In this document: in pieces, positions 1 through 12,962 of the stretch
Position numbering within the stretch: position 1 is the stretch's first letter
How the letters are laid out: every line of letters begins with the position of its first letter
NCBI RefSeq assembly: GCF_003027925.1
Contig: NZ_PYPS01000016.1
Coordinates: 62,001 to 126,000, forward strand
Origin: Micromonospora sp. RP3T
GTDB taxonomy: Bacteria; Actinomycetota; Actinomycetes; Mycobacteriales; Micromonosporaceae
Direction of reading: 5' to 3'
Length of the DNA: 64,000 nucleotides
Program-made: the position numbers and the translations under genes
The notes under the pieces: generated by a model
What the model was told of the DNA's origin: nothing
The model's database searches: none
The model's input: the letters and a program-made list of their open reading frames with translations, nothing else

Positions 1-1
1 G

Positions 2-3000
2 AAGCGGCAGTCGGAGAACAGCCGCGACTCGGAGATCGAGAAGCGGGCCGCCAAGCTGGAGGCCGACCTGGCCGAGCTGGAGGCCGAGGGCGCGAAGGCG
101 GACGTCCGGCGCAAGGTCAAGGAGGGCGGAGAGCGCGAGATGCGCCAGATCCGCGACCGGGCCCAGCGCGAGATCGACCGCCTCGACGAGGTCCTCGACA
201 CCTTCCGCAAGCTGGAGCCGAAGCAGCTCGTCACCGACGAGCTGCTCTACCGCGAGCTGCGCGACCGCTTCGGTGAGTACTTCACCGGCAGCATGGGCGC
301 CGAGGCCATCAAGGCGCTGGTCCAGAACATGGACCTCACCGCCGAGGCGGAGAACCTCCGCGAGACCATCCGCTCCGGCAAGGGCCAGCGGAAGATCCGG
401 GCGCTCAAGCGGCTGAAGGTCGTCGCGGCGTTCCAGAACACCCGCAACTCCCCGCTCGGCATGGTGCTGGACTGCGTCCCGGTCATCCCGCCGGACCTGC
501 GCCCGATGGTGCAGCTCGACGGTGGCCGTTTCGCCACCTCCGACCTGAACGACCTGTACCGCCGGGTGATCAACCGGAACAACCGCCTCAAGCGACTGAT
601 CGACCTCGGCGCGCCCGAGATCATCGTCAACAACGAGAAGCGGATGCTCCAGGAGGCCGTCGACGCGCTGTTCGACAACGGCCGTCGTGGTCGCCCGGTC
701 ACCGGCCCGGGTAACCGGCCGCTGAAGTCGCTCTCCGACATGCTCAAGGGCAAGCAGGGCCGGTTCCGCCAGAACCTGCTGGGCAAGCGCGTCGACTACT
801 CCGGCCGTTCGGTCATCGTGGTCGGCCCGAAGCTCAAGCTGCACCAGTGCGGCCTGCCCAAGCAGATGGCGCTGGAGCTGTTCAAGCCGTTCGTGATGAA
901 GCGGCTGGTCGACCTCAACCACGCGCAGAACATCAAGTCCGCCAAGCGGATGGTCGAGCGGCAGCGGCCGGTCGTGTGGGACGTGCTGGAAGAGGTCATC
1001 GGCGAGCACCCGGTGCTGCTGAACCGCGCGCCGACCCTGCACCGCCTGGGCATCCAGGCCTTCGAGCCGCAGCTGGTCGAGGGCAAGGCCATCCAGATCC
1101 ACCCGCTGGTCTGCACCGCGTTCAACGCCGACTTCGACGGTGACCAGATGGCGGTCCACGTGCCGCTGTCCGCCGAGGCCCAGGCCGAGGCGCGGATCCT
1201 GATGCTGTCGTCGAACAACATCCTCAAGCCGGCCGACGGCAAGCCCGTCACCATGCCCACCCAGGACATGGTGATCGGCCTCTACCACCTCACCCACCTC
1301 ACCCCGGGCGGCACGGGCGAGGGCCGGGCGTTCAGCTCGGACGCCGAGGCGCGGATGGCGTACGACAACGGCGAGCTGCACCTGCAGACCCCGGTCAAGA
1401 TCCGGCTGCACGACGTGGTCGGGGTCGACAACGGCGCCGGCGCCGAGCCGTGGACCGCGCCCGAGGGCTGGGTCGAGGGCGAGCCGGTGACGGTGGAGAC
1501 CACGCTGGGCCGGGTCCTGTTCAACGAGACGCTGCCCCCGGGCTACCGCTTCGTGAACTACGAGATCCGCAAGGGCCAGCTCTCCGCGATCGTCAACGAC
1601 CTCGCCGAGCGCTTCCCGAAGGTGGCCCTGGCGGCCACCCTGGACGGGCTCAAGGAGGCCGGTTTCCACTGGGCCACCTGGTCCGGCGTCACCATCGGCA
1701 TGGAGGACGTCATCGCTCCGCCGCGCAAGCGGGAGATCCTGGAGCGGTACGAGAAGGAAGCCGACCGGATCGACAAGCAGTACCAGCGTGGTCTGATGAC
1801 CGCCGAGGAGCGCCGCGGCGAGCTGATCGAGATCTGGACCAAGGCGACCAACGAGGTCGCCAAGGAGATGGACACCGCGCTGCCGCAGGAGAACCCGCTG
1901 TGGAAGATGATCAACTCGGGTGCCCGCGGTAACCTGCTCCAGCTCCGGCAGATCGCGGCGATCCGTGGTCTGGTGGCCAACCCGAAGGGCGAGATCATCC
2001 CGCGGCCGATCAAGGCCTCGTACCGGGAGGGTCTGTCCGTGCTGGAGTACTTCATCTCCACGCACGGTGCCCGTAAGGGCCTCGCGGACACCGCCCTGCG
2101 TACCGCCGACTCGGGTTACCTGACCCGGCGTCTGGTGGACGTCTCGCAGGACGTCATCATCCGCGAGGAGGACTGCGGCACCGACCGGGCCATCCCGATG
2201 CAGATCGGCGAGCGGGCCGACGGCAAGCTGGTCGTGCACGAGCACGCCGAGACCAGCGTGCACGCCCGGACGCTGGCCGACGACATCAAGGGGCCGGACG
2301 GCACCGTGGTGGCCCACCGCGGCCAGGACATCAACTCCATCGGCGTCGACGCGATCGTCGCCGCCGGCGTGGAGACGGTACGGGTGCGCAGCGTGCTCAC
2401 CTGCGAGTCGAAGCTGGGCGTCTGCGGTGCGTGCTACGGCCGCTCGCTGCCGACCGGCAAGACCGTGGACGTCGGCGAGGCGGTCGGCATCATCGCCGCC
2501 CAGTCGATCGGTGAGCCGGGTACGCAGCTGACGATGCGTACCTTCCACACCGGTGGTGTCGCGGGTGAGGACATCACCCAGGGTCTGCCCCGTGTCCAGG
2601 AGATCTTCGAGGCCCGGGTGCCGAAGGGTAAGGCGCCCATCGCCGACACCCCCGGCCGCATCCGGATCGAGGACGGCGAGCGGTCCCGCAAGATCGTGGT
2701 CATCCCGGACGACGGCAGCGACGAGATCGTCTACGACAAGATCTCGAAGCGGGTCCGGCTCCGGGCGCACGACGGCGACCACGTCGAGGTCGGCGAGAAG
2801 CTCACCGAGGGCACCATCGACCCGCACGAGCTGCTGCGCATCCTCGGCCCGCGCGCGGTCCAGGTCCACCTGACCCAGGAGGTCCAGGAGGTCTACCGCT
2901 CGCAGGGTGTGCTCATCCACGACAAGCACATCGAGATCATCATCCGCCAGATGCTCAAGCGGGTGACGGTCATCGACTCCGGCTCGACCGAGTTCCTGCC

Positions 3001-3415
3001 GGGCGTGCTCGTCGACCGGGCGCTGTTCGAGTCGGAGAACCGCCGGCTCGTCGGCGAGGGTGGCGAGCCCGCCGCCGGTCGCCCGGTGCTGATGGGTATC
3101 ACCAAGGCCTCGCTGGCCACGGATTCCTGGTTGTCGGCGGCCTCCTTCCAGGAGACCACCCGGGTGCTGACGGACGCGGCGATCCACGCCCGCAGCGATT
3201 CGCTGATCGGCCTCAAGGAGAACGTGATCATCGGTAAGCTCATCCCGGCCGGTACCGGCATCAGCAAGTACCGCAACGTCCGGGTCGAGCCGACCGAGGA
3301 GGCGAAGGCCAAGGTCTACTCGATGACCGGCTACCCGGAGACCGACTACGGCTTCGGGCCGGCCAGCGGCCAGGCGGTGCCGCTGGACGACTTCGACTTC
3401 GGGTCGTACCGCTAA
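2..3415 (+). CDS. rpoC: RNA polymerase beta' subunit, 5' end missing
   Basis: Largest subunit of RNA polymerase, forming the clamp and half of the active centre. The frame is open from base 2, so the Met at 140 is internal. About 1,137 codons are visible against roughly 1,300 in actinobacteria, so the N-terminal zinc ribbon lies outside the window. The Mg-binding NADFDGD motif is encoded at 1124-1144. The second zinc site uses Cys codons at 2174, 2402, 2423 and 2432. The trigger-loop segment [11 protein letters not shown] follows near 2534. The first in-window residues form a charged, coiled-coil-like stretch. rpoB is expected just upstream. A strong terminator follows the stop. Confidence 0.98.
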   Translation, partial: KRQSENSRDSEIEKRAAKLEADLAELEAEGAKADVRRKVKEGGEREMRQIRDRAQREIDRLDEVLDTFRKLEPKQLVTDELLYRELRDRFGEYFTGSMGAEAIKALVQNMDLTAEAENLRETIRSGKGQRKIRALKRLKVVAAFQNTRNSPLGMVLDCVPVIPPDLRPMVQLDGGRFATSDLNDLYRRVINRNNRLKRLIDLGAPEIIVNNEKRMLQEAVDALFDNGRRGRPVTGPGNRPLKSLSDMLKGKQGRFRQNLLGKRVDYSGRSVIVVGPKLKLHQCGLPKQMALELFKPFVMKRLVDLNHAQNIKSAKRMVERQRPVVWDVLEEVIGEHPVLLNRAPTLHRLGIQAFEPQLVEGKAIQIHPLVCTAFNADFDGDQMAVHVPLSAEAQAEARILMLSSNNILKPADGKPVTMPTQDMVIGLYHLTHLTPGGTGEGRAFSSDAEARMAYDNGELHLQTPVKIRLHDVVGVDNGAGAEPWTAPEGWVEGEPVTVETTLGRVLFNETLPPGYRFVNYEIRKGQLSAIVNDLAERFPKVALAATLDGLKEAGFHWATWSGVTIGMEDVIAPPRKREILERYEKEADRIDKQYQRGLMTAEERRGELIEIWTKATNEVAKEMDTALPQENPLWKMINSGARGNLLQLRQIAAIRGLVANPKGEIIPRPIKASYREGLSVLEYFISTHGARKGLADTALRTADSGYLTRRLVDVSQDVIIREEDCGTDRAIPMQIGERADGKLVVHEHAETSVHARTLADDIKGPDGTVVAHRGQDINSIGVDAIVAAGVETVRVRSVLTCESKLGVCGACYGRSLPTGKTVDVGEAVGIIAAQSIGEPGTQLTMRTFHTGGVAGEDITQGLPRVQEIFEARVPKGKAPIADTPGRIRIEDGERSRKIVVIPDDGSDEIVYDKISKRVRLRAHDGDHVEVGEKLTEGTIDPHELLRILGPRAVQVHLTQEVQEVYRSQGVLIHDKHIEIIIRQMLKRVTVIDSGSTEFLPGVLVDRALFESENRRLVGEGGEPAAGRPVLMGITKASLATDSWLSAASFQETTRVLTDAAIHARSDSLIGLKENVIIGKLIPAGTGISKYRNVRVEPTEEAKAKVYSMTGYPETDYGFGPASGQAVPLDDFDFGSYR

Positions 3416-3425
3416 CCCGCACGGA

Positions 3426-3461
3426 CGACGAGGCCCCCGGCACCCGCCGGGGGCCTCGTCG
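3426..3461 (+). terminator. rpoC terminator hairpin
   Basis: A 16-bp perfect stem (3426-3441 with 3446-3461) with an ACCC loop starts 10 bases after the rpoC stop. No U-run follows, as is common for actinobacterial terminators. It separates the rpoBC unit from the small membrane-protein genes. Confidence 0.85.
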
Positions 3462-3505
3462 CGTCCGGGGCCCGGTCGCGTCCGGAGCGGAGGCATGATG
3501 GAGGC

Positions 3506-3874
3506 ATGACGACCGTGCCCGGGCAGGTGCCCCTCGCGCCGCAGGCGCACCGCCATCCGCACGACCCGGATCCGGTCCGCTCCACGAAGGCCCGTGCGGT
3601 CTTCGCCCTCGGCCTGATCGGCGCGCTGACCGGCTTCTTCGTCGGCGGCGTGGTGCCGTCGACCATCGCGCTCACGCTGGCCCGGCAGGCCCGCCGGGAG
3701 GCGTACGCGTCGGGCGGTTACCTGACCGGTGCCGACTGGCTGCGGCGCGGTGAGCGGCTGGCCCGGATCGGCCTGCTGCTGACCGCGGTGGCGGTGGTGG
3801 CCGCGGTGGTGATCGGGGTGGTCCGGCACGCCGACGCGTCGTTCGGGCACGACTTCGCCCCGAACTTCGACTGA
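3506..3874 (+). CDS. small two-helix membrane protein
   Basis: 122-residue protein of unknown function. A polar, His/Pro-rich N-terminus of about 30 residues precedes a first hydrophobic helix (31-57, Gly-rich), a basic loop, and a second helix (86-107, Ala/Val-rich). The layout resembles DUF4190-type integral membrane proteins, but no signature residue settles this. The ATG has a GGAGG-like sequence immediately upstream. The next gene also encodes a small membrane protein with several hydrophobic segments, so the two may be a functional pair between rpoC and rpsL; that is inference from position only. Confidence 0.75.
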   Translation: MTTVPGQVPLAPQAHRHPHDPDPVRSTKARAVFALGLIGALTGFFVGGVVPSTIALTLARQARREAYASGGYLTGADWLRRGERLARIGLLLTAVAVVAAVVIGVVRHADASFGHDFAPNFD

Positions 3875-3979
3875 CCGGGCGGGGGAGCGGCCCGCGCCGG
3901 CCCACCCGGTGGTGACCCGCGACGGTAGCCTGGCCGGTGTCCGCCGCGTGGCGGGTGAGTCAGGTGACAGGAGGACCCC

Positions 3980-4867
3980 GTGACGGAACCGGCCGCGCCG
4001 GGAGGCGACCCGATCCGCCCCGGTTCCGAGCCGGACGCCGCCGCGTCGCCGGGCCCCGACCCGGTCAGCCCGTGGGCCGCGCCGTCCGACCCCCCGCCGC
4101 CGCGTTCCGCCCCGCCGTCGCACCCGTCCACGCCGCCGTTCGACTCGGCCCGGACGCCGGACCCGGCCCCACCGCACTCCGCGCCGCCCGGTCCCTGGCC
4201 GCCGGCGGGACCGTATCCGCCGGGTGGGCACGGTCCGGTGTCCGCGCCGGCCCACCATCCGGGGTCGCCCGGGCCGGGGGCGGCACACCAGCCCGGCCCG
4301 TTCGGGTCGGCGTACCAGCCCGGACCGGCCGGCCCCGGGTCGGCGTACCAGCCGGGACAGCACGGGTACGGCGCTCCGGGAGCGGCGTTCGGGGCGTACC
4401 CGGGGAACGAGCCCGGCCACGGCGGCGGGTGGGGGGCGCCGGCGCTCCCGCCGCCCCCGCGCGAGGCGCCCCGGCCGCCGAAGCGGGTCGACGCGGTGCC
4501 GGGCACCCCGTTCGGGGTGGTGCACCTGGACGTGCCGCCGGTCACCTCCGGGCTGGCGATCGGCTCGCTGATCACCGGCGTCGCCTCGATCCTGGTGTCG
4601 CTGCTGGTCCTCTGCTTCGGCATCGCCGGGCCGGACTACGGCGGCGCGTGGGCGGCCGGCGCGTTCACGGTGCTCGGTGCGCTGGCCGGGGTCGGGGCGA
4701 TCGTGGCCTGGCTGCTCGCCCGCCGGCAGATCCGGCGACCGGCGCCGCCGCCGGCGGTCCGGTTCACCGGTGGCGGCCTGGCCGTGGCGGGGCTGAGCTG
4801 CGGCGCGGTGGGGCTCCTGCTGAGCGTGGTCGGGCTCGGGATCGCCCTGGTGGTGCAGATCACGTGA
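3980..4867 (+). CDS. proline-rich membrane protein, DUF4190-like
   Basis: 295-residue protein of unknown function. Residues 1 to about 185 are low-complexity Pro/Gly/Ala/Ser and probably disordered in the cytoplasm. The last 110 residues hold about four hydrophobic helices in two pairs, beginning at SGLAIGSLITGVASILVSLL, the pattern of DUF4190-type domains. GTG start chosen because AGGAGGA ends five bases before it. No catalytic motif was found. The extreme GC content of the tail produces long false open frames on other strands and frames. Confidence 0.75.
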   Translation: MTEPAAPGGDPIRPGSEPDAAASPGPDPVSPWAAPSDPPPPRSAPPSHPSTPPFDSARTPDPAPPHSAPPGPWPPAGPYPPGGHGPVSAPAHHPGSPGPGAAHQPGPFGSAYQPGPAGPGSAYQPGQHGYGAPGAAFGAYPGNEPGHGGGWGAPALPPPPREAPRPPKRVDAVPGTPFGVVHLDVPPVTSGLAIGSLITGVASILVSLLVLCFGIAGPDYGGAWAAGAFTVLGALAGVGAIVAWLLARRQIRRPAPPPAVRFTGGGLAVAGLSCGAVGLLLSVVGLGIALVVQIT

Positions 4868-5356
4868 TCGTCGGCGCGTCGCTGACCGGTTGAGGAAGGT
4901 ATGTCCGGGTCTTCGGCGCCCGTCCGGGTGTCGGGGCCGCCCGGCCGTGCGCCGGACGAGCCGGTACACTTGTGGTCGTAGGTGCCTGTCGGGGGCGCGC
5001 CGGTGATCCGGAACCGACCGTTCGGGGCTGCGATGCAGTCCTCCCGAGTCGATCCGTTTTGACCGGCGCGGCTGTGGTAGGTACTCTTTCCCCTTGCGCC
5101 CGGGCTCGCCCGGGCAATGCGTGCGTGCGCTGGAGCCGCTCAGTCGGTGATCGTGTGGTCGCACCACCAAAGACCAAATTCCGGTACGACGCGTCAGCGG
5201 CCGGCACCGGGACCGTGACTCGGGCGACACGCCCGACCGCGGGTGCTGGGGCCGCCTCAGGTGACCCCGGCTGGAATGTAGGAGAGCCGTCCATCAGGCC
5301 GGCTAGAGCAGACGGCGCGGTCGCCTCGCAGCGGCCGAAGGGAGCGGAGAAACCCG
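4868..5356 (+). other. 489-bp gap: str operon leader
   Basis: No gene is supported here. The gap carries the probable rpsL promoter (5059-5088) and, just after the expected transcription start, a short hairpin with 8-bp arms (5098-5105 and 5108-5115). The rest of the leader, about 240 bases, shows no other clear structure by eye. A second TACACT hexamer at 4965-4970 has no convincing -35 partner. Confidence 0.6.
5059..5088 (+). promoter_or_regulatory. probable promoter of rpsL operon
   Basis: TTGACC (5059-5064), an 18-bp spacer and TACTCT (5083-5088) match a sigma-70/HrdB-type promoter. It is the best match in the gap before rpsL and would give a leader of about 260 bases. Confidence 0.55.
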
Positions 5357-5731
5357 GTGCCCACCATTCAGCAGCTGGTCCGAAAGGGCCGACAGGCCAA
5401 GACGACCAAGACCAAGACCCCTGCGCTCAAGGGGTCTCCCCAGCGGCGCGGTGTGTGCACCCGCGTGTACACCACCACCCCGAAGAAGCCGAACTCGGCG
5501 CTGCGCAAGGTCGCTCGTGTCAAGCTCAGCAGCCAGATCGAGGTGACCGCCTACATCCCGGGCGTCGGCCACAACCTGCAGGAGCACTCGATCGTGCTCG
5601 TGCGTGGCGGCCGTGTGAAGGACCTCCCCGGCGTGCGGTACAAGATCGTTCGCGGCTCGCTGGACACCCAGGGTGTCCGCAACCGCAAGCAGGCTCGCAG
5701 CCGCTACGGCGCGAAGAAGGAGAAGAGCTGA
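5357..5731 (+). CDS. rpsL: 30S ribosomal protein S12
   Basis: Decoding-centre protein that contacts 16S helices 18, 27 and 44 and helps set translational accuracy. 124 residues, the usual length. The [19 protein letters not shown] segment contains the lysine that is mutated in streptomycin-resistant strains; here it is the wild-type lysine. The second resistance region, [16 protein letters not shown], is also intact. GTG start, set by the invariant N-terminus [11 protein letters not shown]. First gene of the str operon, two bases before rpsG. Confidence 0.99.
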   Translation: MPTIQQLVRKGRQAKTTKTKTPALKGSPQRRGVCTRVYTTTPKKPNSALRKVARVKLSSQIEVTAYIPGVGHNLQEHSIVLVRGGRVKDLPGVRYKIVRGSLDTQGVRNRKQARSRYGAKKEKS

Positions 5732-5732
5732 C

Positions 5733-6203
5733 ATGCCGCGTAAGGGACCCGCTCCGCGGAAGCCGCTGGTCGCTGACCCGGTGTACAACTCGCCGCTGGT
5801 CACCCAGCTGGTGAACAAGATCCTGCTGCGCGGCAAGCGTCAGCTCGCCGAGCGCATCGTGTACGCCGCCCTGGAGGGCTGCCGCGAGAAGTCCGGCACC
5901 GACCCCGTCGTCACGCTCAAGCGGGCGATGGACAACGTGAAGCCGACCCTCGAGGTGCGCAGCCGTCGTGTCGGTGGCGCCACCTACCAGGTTCCGGTCG
6001 AGGTCCGGCCGGCCCGCGCGACCACGCTCGGTCTGCGCTGGCTGGTGACCTACTCCCGGGCCCGGCGCGAGAAGACCATGATCGAGCGGCTGATGAACGA
6101 GCTGCTCGACGCGAGCAACGGCCTCGGCGCCGCCGTCAAGCGGCGTGAGGACACGCACAAGATGGCCGAGTCCAACAAGGCCTTCGCGCACTACCGCTGG
6201 TAA
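5733..6203 (+). CDS. rpsG: 30S ribosomal protein S7
   Basis: Primary 16S rRNA-binding protein of the 30S head, near the E site and in contact with S11. 156 residues, full length. ATG chosen at the conserved [11 protein letters not shown] start; the open frame runs 60 bases further upstream into rpsL but has no conserved sequence there. The start lies one base after the rpsL stop, so the two are probably translationally coupled. In E. coli S7 is the str-operon autoregulator; no equivalent site could be recognised here. Confidence 0.98.
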   Translation: MPRKGPAPRKPLVADPVYNSPLVTQLVNKILLRGKRQLAERIVYAALEGCREKSGTDPVVTLKRAMDNVKPTLEVRSRRVGGATYQVPVEVRPARATTLGLRWLVTYSRARREKTMIERLMNELLDASNGLGAAVKRREDTHKMAESNKAFAHYRW

Positions 6204-6210
6204 CACCTGT

Positions 6211-6240
6211 GGTTCCGGCGCCCGGGTGGGCGCCGGAACC
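6211..6240 (+). terminator. hairpin between rpsG and fusA
   Basis: Perfect 12-bp stem (6211-6222 with 6229-6240) around a six-base loop, seven bases past the rpsG stop and without a U-run. As it lies inside the str operon it is more likely an attenuator or RNA-processing/stability element than a full terminator. Confidence 0.65.
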
Positions 6241-6281
6241 AACCACCAGTTGTGTCGAGACGACGATAAGTAGGGATTGAA

Positions 6282-8378
<2,097 letters not shown>

Positions 8379-8416
8379 CGCTCACCCCGAGCTGACCCGG
8401 TGATCCGGGGTTGGTC

Positions 8417-8434
8417 GCGGGAGGGATCTCCCGC
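8417..8434 (+). terminator. hairpin between fusA and tuf
   Basis: Seven-bp stem (8417-8423 with 8428-8434), GGAT loop. A second small hairpin with 6-bp arms lies at 8508-8523 in the same 224-base gap. They suggest partial termination after fusA and a separate tuf transcript. Confidence 0.45.
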
Positions 8435-8602
8435 CCGCGGCCACCTCGGTCGGGTTGTGTGAATCCGGGCCTGTAGGCTTCATCGCCGCAGAACCCACAA
8501 AGGCTAACCGGCCGTCAGGCCGGAAAGGCTGTCGACAGAGTCCTACGCGCCGACCGGCGCACCGGGGCGAACGAACCAAGAAAGTCCACCAGGAGGACAC
8601 CA

Positions 8603-9796
8603 GTGGCGAAGGCGAAGTTCGAGCGGACTAAGCCGCACGTCAACATCGGCACCATTGGTCACATCGACCACGGTAAGACGACGCTGACGGCGGCCATCAC
8701 GAAGGTCCTGCACGACCAGTACCCGGACCTGAACCCGTACACGCCGTTCGACGAGATCGACAAGGCGCCGGAGGAGAAGGCCCGCGGCATCACGATCTCG
8801 ATCGCGCACGTCGAGTACCAGACCGAGGCGCGTCACTACGCGCACGTCGACTGCCCCGGTCACGCCGACTACATCAAGAACATGATCACCGGTGCCGCGC
8901 AGATGGACGGCGCGATCCTGGTGGTGGCGGCGACCGACGGCCCGATGCCGCAGACCCGCGAGCACGTGCTGCTGGCCCGTCAGGTCGGTGTGCCGTACAT
9001 CGTCGTGGCGCTCAACAAGAGCGACATGGTCGACGACGAGGAGCTCCTGGAGCTCGTCGAGCTCGAGGTCCGCGAGCTGCTGTCGGCGCAGGAGTACCCG
9101 GGTGACGACCTGCCGGTCGTCCAGGTCTCCGCGCTGAAGGCGCTCGAGGGCGACCCGGTCTGGACCGAGAAGCTCCTCGAGCTGATGAGCGCGGTCGACA
9201 CCGCGATCCCGCAGCCGGAGCGCGAGACCGAGAAGCCGTTCCTCATGCCCGTCGAGGACGTGTTCACGATCACCGGTCGTGGCACCGTCGTCACCGGTCG
9301 TGTCGAGCGTGGCGTGCTGCTCCCGAACGAGGACGTCGAGGTCGTCGGCATCCGCGAGAAGGGCTTCAAGACCAAGGTCACCGCGATCGAGATGTTCCGG
9401 AAGACCCTGGACGACGCCCGCGCAGGCGAGAACGTCGGTCTGCTGCTGCGTGGCACCAAGCGCGAGGACGTCGAGCGCGGCATGGTGGTCATCAAGCCGG
9501 GCAGCAACACCCCGCACACGGAGTTCGAGGCGACGGTCTACATCCTCTCCAAGGAGGAGGGCGGCCGGCACACCCCGTTCTTCCAGAACTACCGTCCGCA
9601 GTTCTACTTCCGCACCACGGACGTCACCGGCGTCGTCACGCTGCCCGAGGGCACCGAGATGGTCATGCCGGGCGACAACACCACGATGTCCGTGAAGCTC
9701 ATCCAGCCCATCGCGATGGAGGACAACCTCAAGTTCGCGATCCGCGAGGGTGGTCGTACGGTTGGCGCGGGTCGCGTCACCAAGATCGTCAAGTGA
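8603..9796 (+). CDS. tuf: elongation factor Tu
   Basis: GTPase that delivers aminoacyl-tRNA to the ribosome. 397 residues. G1 GHIDHGKT at 19-26, DCPGH near 81, and the guanine-specificity motif as NKSD near 136, followed by ALKALEG. The insertion and residues around [16 protein letters not shown] are typical of actinobacterial EF-Tu. GTG start with CAGGAGGACACCA upstream. The 224-base gap from fusA is long enough for an own promoter, but no convincing -35/-10 pair was found there. No second tuf is present in the window. Confidence 0.98.
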   Translation: MAKAKFERTKPHVNIGTIGHIDHGKTTLTAAITKVLHDQYPDLNPYTPFDEIDKAPEEKARGITISIAHVEYQTEARHYAHVDCPGHADYIKNMITGAAQMDGAILVVAATDGPMPQTREHVLLARQVGVPYIVVALNKSDMVDDEELLELVELEVRELLSAQEYPGDDLPVVQVSALKALEGDPVWTEKLLELMSAVDTAIPQPERETEKPFLMPVEDVFTITGRGTVVTGRVERGVLLPNEDVEVVGIREKGFKTKVTAIEMFRKTLDDARAGENVGLLLRGTKREDVERGMVVIKPGSNTPHTEFEATVYILSKEEGGRHTPFFQNYRPQFYFRTTDVTGVVTLPEGTEMVMPGDNTTMSVKLIQPIAMEDNLKFAIREGGRTVGAGRVTKIVK

Positions 9797-9811
9797 GCTG
9801 GGTAACCCCGA

Positions 9812-9841
9812 TTAGCGTCGCCGCCGGTCGTGCGGCATACT
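9812..9841 (+). promoter_or_regulatory. possible S10 operon promoter
   Basis: TTAGCG (9812-9817), 18-bp spacer, CATACT (9836-9841). It would place the hairpin at 9919-9951 inside the leader of the ribosomal protein transcript. The -35 match is weak. Confidence 0.4.
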
Positions 9842-9918
9842 AGTCAGGTTGCGTAACGACGGTCGGTCACCTGCGTCCGGTTGAGGCTGGACCTCCGGGA
9901 GTCAGATCGTTTCGCGTG

Positions 9919-9951
9919 GGGTGGTTGATCGCCATCGGCGGTCAACCACCC
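9919..9951 (+). terminator. strong stem-loop in tuf-rpsJ gap
   Basis: Arms 9919-9933 and 9937-9951 pair over 15 bp with one G-T wobble and an ATC loop. It lies 122 bases after tuf. It could end the tuf transcript, or act as an attenuator in the S10 leader if transcription starts near 9850. Confidence 0.65.
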
Positions 9952-10151
9952 TCGCGCGGCGTCCAGGTCGCGTTCAGCGCGATCGGCGCCATGACCCACC
10001 GCGCGGTCAGAGAATCGCTCCGGAGCCTCGGGGCGGAGCCTGGTCCACGGGCGCGACACGCCCGACCGCGGGGGTCGGCGGAAGTGGGCCTGTACCAGCC
10101 GGTACAGGTGCCCGCGACACAGCGGCATCGAGAGAAGGAACAGAAGCCACC

Positions 10152-10460
10152 ATGGCGGGACAGAAGATCCGCATCCGGCTCAAGGCCTATGACCACGAGG
10201 TCGTCGACTCCTCGGCTCGGAAGATCGTCGAGACGGTGACGCGTACCGGGGCGCAGGTTGCTGGCCCGGTGCCGCTGCCCACGGAGATCAACCGTTTCTG
10301 CGTCATCCGCTCGCCGCACAAGTACAAGGACTCGCGCGAGCACTTCGAGATGCGCACGCACAAGCGTCTGATCGACATCATCGACCCGACCCCGAAGACG
10401 GTCGACTCGCTCATGCGCCTCGACCTGCCGGCTGGCGTCGACATCGAGATCAAGCTGTAG
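10152..10460 (+). CDS. rpsJ: 30S ribosomal protein S10
   Basis: 30S head protein near the A site; in E. coli (NusE) it also joins the NusB antitermination complex. 102 residues, full length. ATG chosen at [19 protein letters not shown]; the frame is open well upstream but only this start gives the family N-terminus. Contains the loop segment around [21 protein letters not shown]. First gene of the S10 block, 11 bases before rplC. Confidence 0.98.
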
Positions 10461-10471
10461 GGATCGATCAA

Positions 10472-11137
10472 ATGGACAGGCAAGTCAAGGGGATCCTGGG
10501 CGCCAAGCTCGGCATGACCCAGGTCTGGGACAACAACAAGGTCGTCCCCGTGACCGTGGTCGAGGCCGGCCCGTGCGTCGTGAGCCAGGTTCGTAGCGCC
10601 GACAAGGACGGCTACACCGCCGTTCAGCTCGCCTACGGGGCCATCGACCCGCGCAAGGTCAAGAAGCCGGTCGCCGGGCACTACGCCAAGGCGGACGTCG
10701 CGCCGCGCCGGCACATCGTCGAGCTGCGCACCTCCGACGCCGCGGACTACGCGCCGGGCCAGGAGGTCACGGTCGAGGAGTTCCCGGTCGGCGCCGTGAT
10801 CGACGTGACCGGCAAGACCAAGGGCAAGGGCTACGCCGGCCCGATGAAGCGGCACGGCTTCCACGGTCTGCGCGCCAGCCACGGTGTCGAGCGCAAGCAC
10901 CGCTCGCCCGGCTCGATCGGCGCCTGCGCCACCCCGGGTCGCGTCTTCAAGGGCACCCGGATGGCGGGCCGGATGGGTGGCGTGCGCTACACCGTCCAGA
11001 ACCTGACCGTCCAGGCGGTCGACACCGAGAACAACCTCCTGCTCGTCCGTGGCGCCATCCCGGGCCCGAAGGGCGCGCTCGTCCTGGTCCGCACCGCGGC
11101 CAAGGCGAAGGTGAAGAAGGGCGGTGTGGCCAAGTGA
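10472..11137 (+). CDS. rplC: 50S ribosomal protein L3
   Basis: Early 50S assembly protein with an extended loop reaching towards the peptidyl-transferase centre. 221 residues. The start [20 protein letters not shown] and the central motif around [20 protein letters not shown] and [19 protein letters not shown] identify L3. The stop overlaps the rplD GTG start in a GTGA, indicating translational coupling. Confidence 0.98.
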   Translation: MDRQVKGILGAKLGMTQVWDNNKVVPVTVVEAGPCVVSQVRSADKDGYTAVQLAYGAIDPRKVKKPVAGHYAKADVAPRRHIVELRTSDAADYAPGQEVTVEEFPVGAVIDVTGKTKGKGYAGPMKRHGFHGLRASHGVERKHRSPGSIGACATPGRVFKGTRMAGRMGGVRYTVQNLTVQAVDTENNLLLVRGAIPGPKGALVLVRTAAKAKVKKGGVAK

Positions 11138-11799
11138 CCACCGTTGACGTCCTCAACGTCGAAGGCGGCAAGAGCGGCTCCGTCGAGCTGCCGGCCGACA
11201 TCTTCGACGTCCAGGCGAACGTCGCGCTGATGCACCAGGTCGTGGTGGCTCAGCTCGCCGCGGCCCGGCAGGGCACGCACAAGACCAAGACCCGCGGTGA
11301 GGTCTCCGGCGGTGGCCGGAAGCCTTACAAGCAGAAGGGCACCGGCCGGGCCCGTCAGGGCTCGACCCGCGCGCCGCAGTTCGCCGGTGGTGGCGTGGTC
11401 CACGGCCCGACGCCGCGTGACTACAGCCAGCGCACCCCGAAGAAGATGAAGGCCGCCGCCCTGCGTGGCGCCCTCTCCGACCGGGCCCGCGCCGGCCAGG
11501 TGCACGTCGTCGAGGCGTTCGTCTCGGGCGAGAAGCCGTCGACCAAGGCGGCCCTGGCCACGCTGACCAAGCTGACCGCCGCCCGCCGGGTCCTGGTCGT
11601 GCTGAGCAGCACCGACGAGCTGAACTGGGTGTCGCTGCGGAACCTGCGCAACACGCGGGACAGCCGGGTGCACCTGATCGAGGCCGGCCAGCTCAACACG
11701 TACGACGTGCTGGTGGCCGACGACGTGGTCTTCACCAAGGAGGCCCTGGACGAGTTCCTGGGCGTGCCCGCCGAGACCACCGAGGAGGATGGCAAGTGA
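11134..11799 (+). CDS. rplD: 50S ribosomal protein L4
   Basis: 50S protein whose long loop lines the nascent-peptide tunnel. The loop is clear in [20 protein letters not shown] and the following [14 protein letters not shown]. 221 residues. GTG start overlapping rplC by four bases; the stop overlaps rplW the same way. In E. coli L4 represses its own operon through the S10 leader; the hairpin at 9919-9951 is the only candidate target here, and no sequence match to the E. coli site was seen. Confidence 0.98.
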   Translation: MTTVDVLNVEGGKSGSVELPADIFDVQANVALMHQVVVAQLAAARQGTHKTKTRGEVSGGGRKPYKQKGTGRARQGSTRAPQFAGGGVVHGPTPRDYSQRTPKKMKAAALRGALSDRARAGQVHVVEAFVSGEKPSTKAALATLTKLTAARRVLVVLSSTDELNWVSLRNLRNTRDSRVHLIEAGQLNTYDVLVADDVVFTKEALDEFLGVPAETTEEDGK

Positions 11800-12098
11800 G
11801 CACGATCGCCGATCCGCGTGACGTCATCGTCGCGCCGGTCGTCTCGGAGAAGAGCTACAGCGAGCTGAACCGGAACTGGTACACCTTCCTGGTGCACCCG
11901 GACGCGAACAAGACCGAGATCAAGATCGCTATCCAGCAGATCTTCAACGTCCGCGTCCTGACGGTCAACACGCTCAACCGCCAGGGTAAGCGCAAGCGGA
12001 CCAAGACCGGGTTCGGCAAGCGCAAGGACACCAAGCGGGCGATCGTGAAGCTGGCTGACGGTGACCGTATCGAGGCCTTCGGCGGCCCGGTCAGCTGA
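11796..12098 (+). CDS. rplW: 50S ribosomal protein L23
   Basis: Binds 23S rRNA at the tunnel exit, where trigger factor and SRP dock. 100 residues. Typical N-terminus [16 protein letters not shown] and the basic central loop [23 protein letters not shown] start in a four-base overlap with rplD. rplB follows after 12 bases. Confidence 0.97.
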   Translation: MSTIADPRDVIVAPVVSEKSYSELNRNWYTFLVHPDANKTEIKIAIQQIFNVRVLTVNTLNRQGKRKRTKTGFGKRKDTKRAIVKLADGDRIEAFGGPVS

Positions 12099-12110
12099 GG
12101 GGTGTAGACA

Positions 12111-12950
12111 ATGGCTATCCGTAAGTACAAGCCGACGACGCCGGGCCGGCGAGGCTCCAGCGTCGCCGACTTCGCCGAGATCACCCGGTCCACGCCGGAG
12201 AAGTCGCTGCTGGCTCCGCTGCCGAAGAAGGGCGGGCGTAACGCCCACGGCCGGATCACCACGCGGCACCACGGTGGCGGCCACAAGCGCCAGTACCGTC
12301 TGATCGACTTCAAGCGGGTCGACAAGGACGGCGTGCCGGCGAAGGTCGCCCACATCGAGTACGACCCGAACCGCACCGCGCGCATCGCGCTGCTGCACTA
12401 CGCCGACGGCGAGAAGCGCTACATCCTCGCGCCGAAGGACCTGAAGCAGGGCGACCGCGTCGAGTCCGGCCCGGGCGCCGACATCAAGCCGGGCAACAAC
12501 CTGCCGCTGCGCAACATCCCGGTCGGTACCACCATCCACAACGTGGAGCTGCGTCCGGGCGGCGGCGCCAAGCTGGCCCGCTCGGCCGGCGTCGGCATCC
12601 AGCTGCTCGGCCGCGAGGGCGCGTACGCGACCCTGCGTATGCCGTCCGGTGAGATCCGGCGGGTCGACGTGCGCTGCCGCGCCAGCGTCGGCGAGATCGG
12701 CAACGCCGACCAGTCGAACATCAACTGGGGCAAGGCCGGCCGGATGCGGTGGAAGGGCAAGCGCCCGACCGTCCGTGGTGTCGCCATGAACCCGGTCGAC
12801 CACCCGCACGGTGGTGGTGAGGGTAAGACCTCCGGTGGTCGCCACCCGGTCAACCCGCAGGGTAAGCCCGAGGGCCGTACCCGTCGTAAGGGCCAGCCGA
12901 GCGACCGGCTGATCGTCCGCCGCCGCTACGCCACGCGTAAGCGCGGCTGA
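12111..12950 (+). CDS. rplB: 50S ribosomal protein L2
   Basis: Core 23S rRNA-binding protein needed for subunit association and peptidyl transfer. 279 residues, full length. Conserved [18 protein letters not shown] in the N-terminal half and [20 protein letters not shown] near the C-terminus, including the histidine long implicated in peptidyl-transferase function. Ends in a basic tail ([14 protein letters not shown]). ATG with GGGGTGTAG-type weak upstream pairing. Confidence 0.98.
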   Translation: MAIRKYKPTTPGRRGSSVADFAEITRSTPEKSLLAPLPKKGGRNAHGRITTRHHGGGHKRQYRLIDFKRVDKDGVPAKVAHIEYDPNRTARIALLHYADGEKRYILAPKDLKQGDRVESGPGADIKPGNNLPLRNIPVGTTIHNVELRPGGGAKLARSAGVGIQLLGREGAYATLRMPSGEIRRVDVRCRASVGEIGNADQSNINWGKAGRMRWKGKRPTVRGVAMNPVDHPHGGGEGKTSGGRHPVNPQGKPEGRTRRKGQPSDRLIVRRRYATRKRG

Positions 12951-12962
12951 GGGAGATAAGAC

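Larger units (their letters stand above)
9797..10151 (+). other. 355-bp gap: S10 operon promoter and leader
   Basis: No gene is supported. The gap contains a possible promoter (9812-9841), a 15-bp stem-loop (9919-9951), and about 200 bases of unannotated leader before rpsJ. Start codons in frame upstream of rpsJ extend the open frame but encode nothing conserved. Confidence 0.6.
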
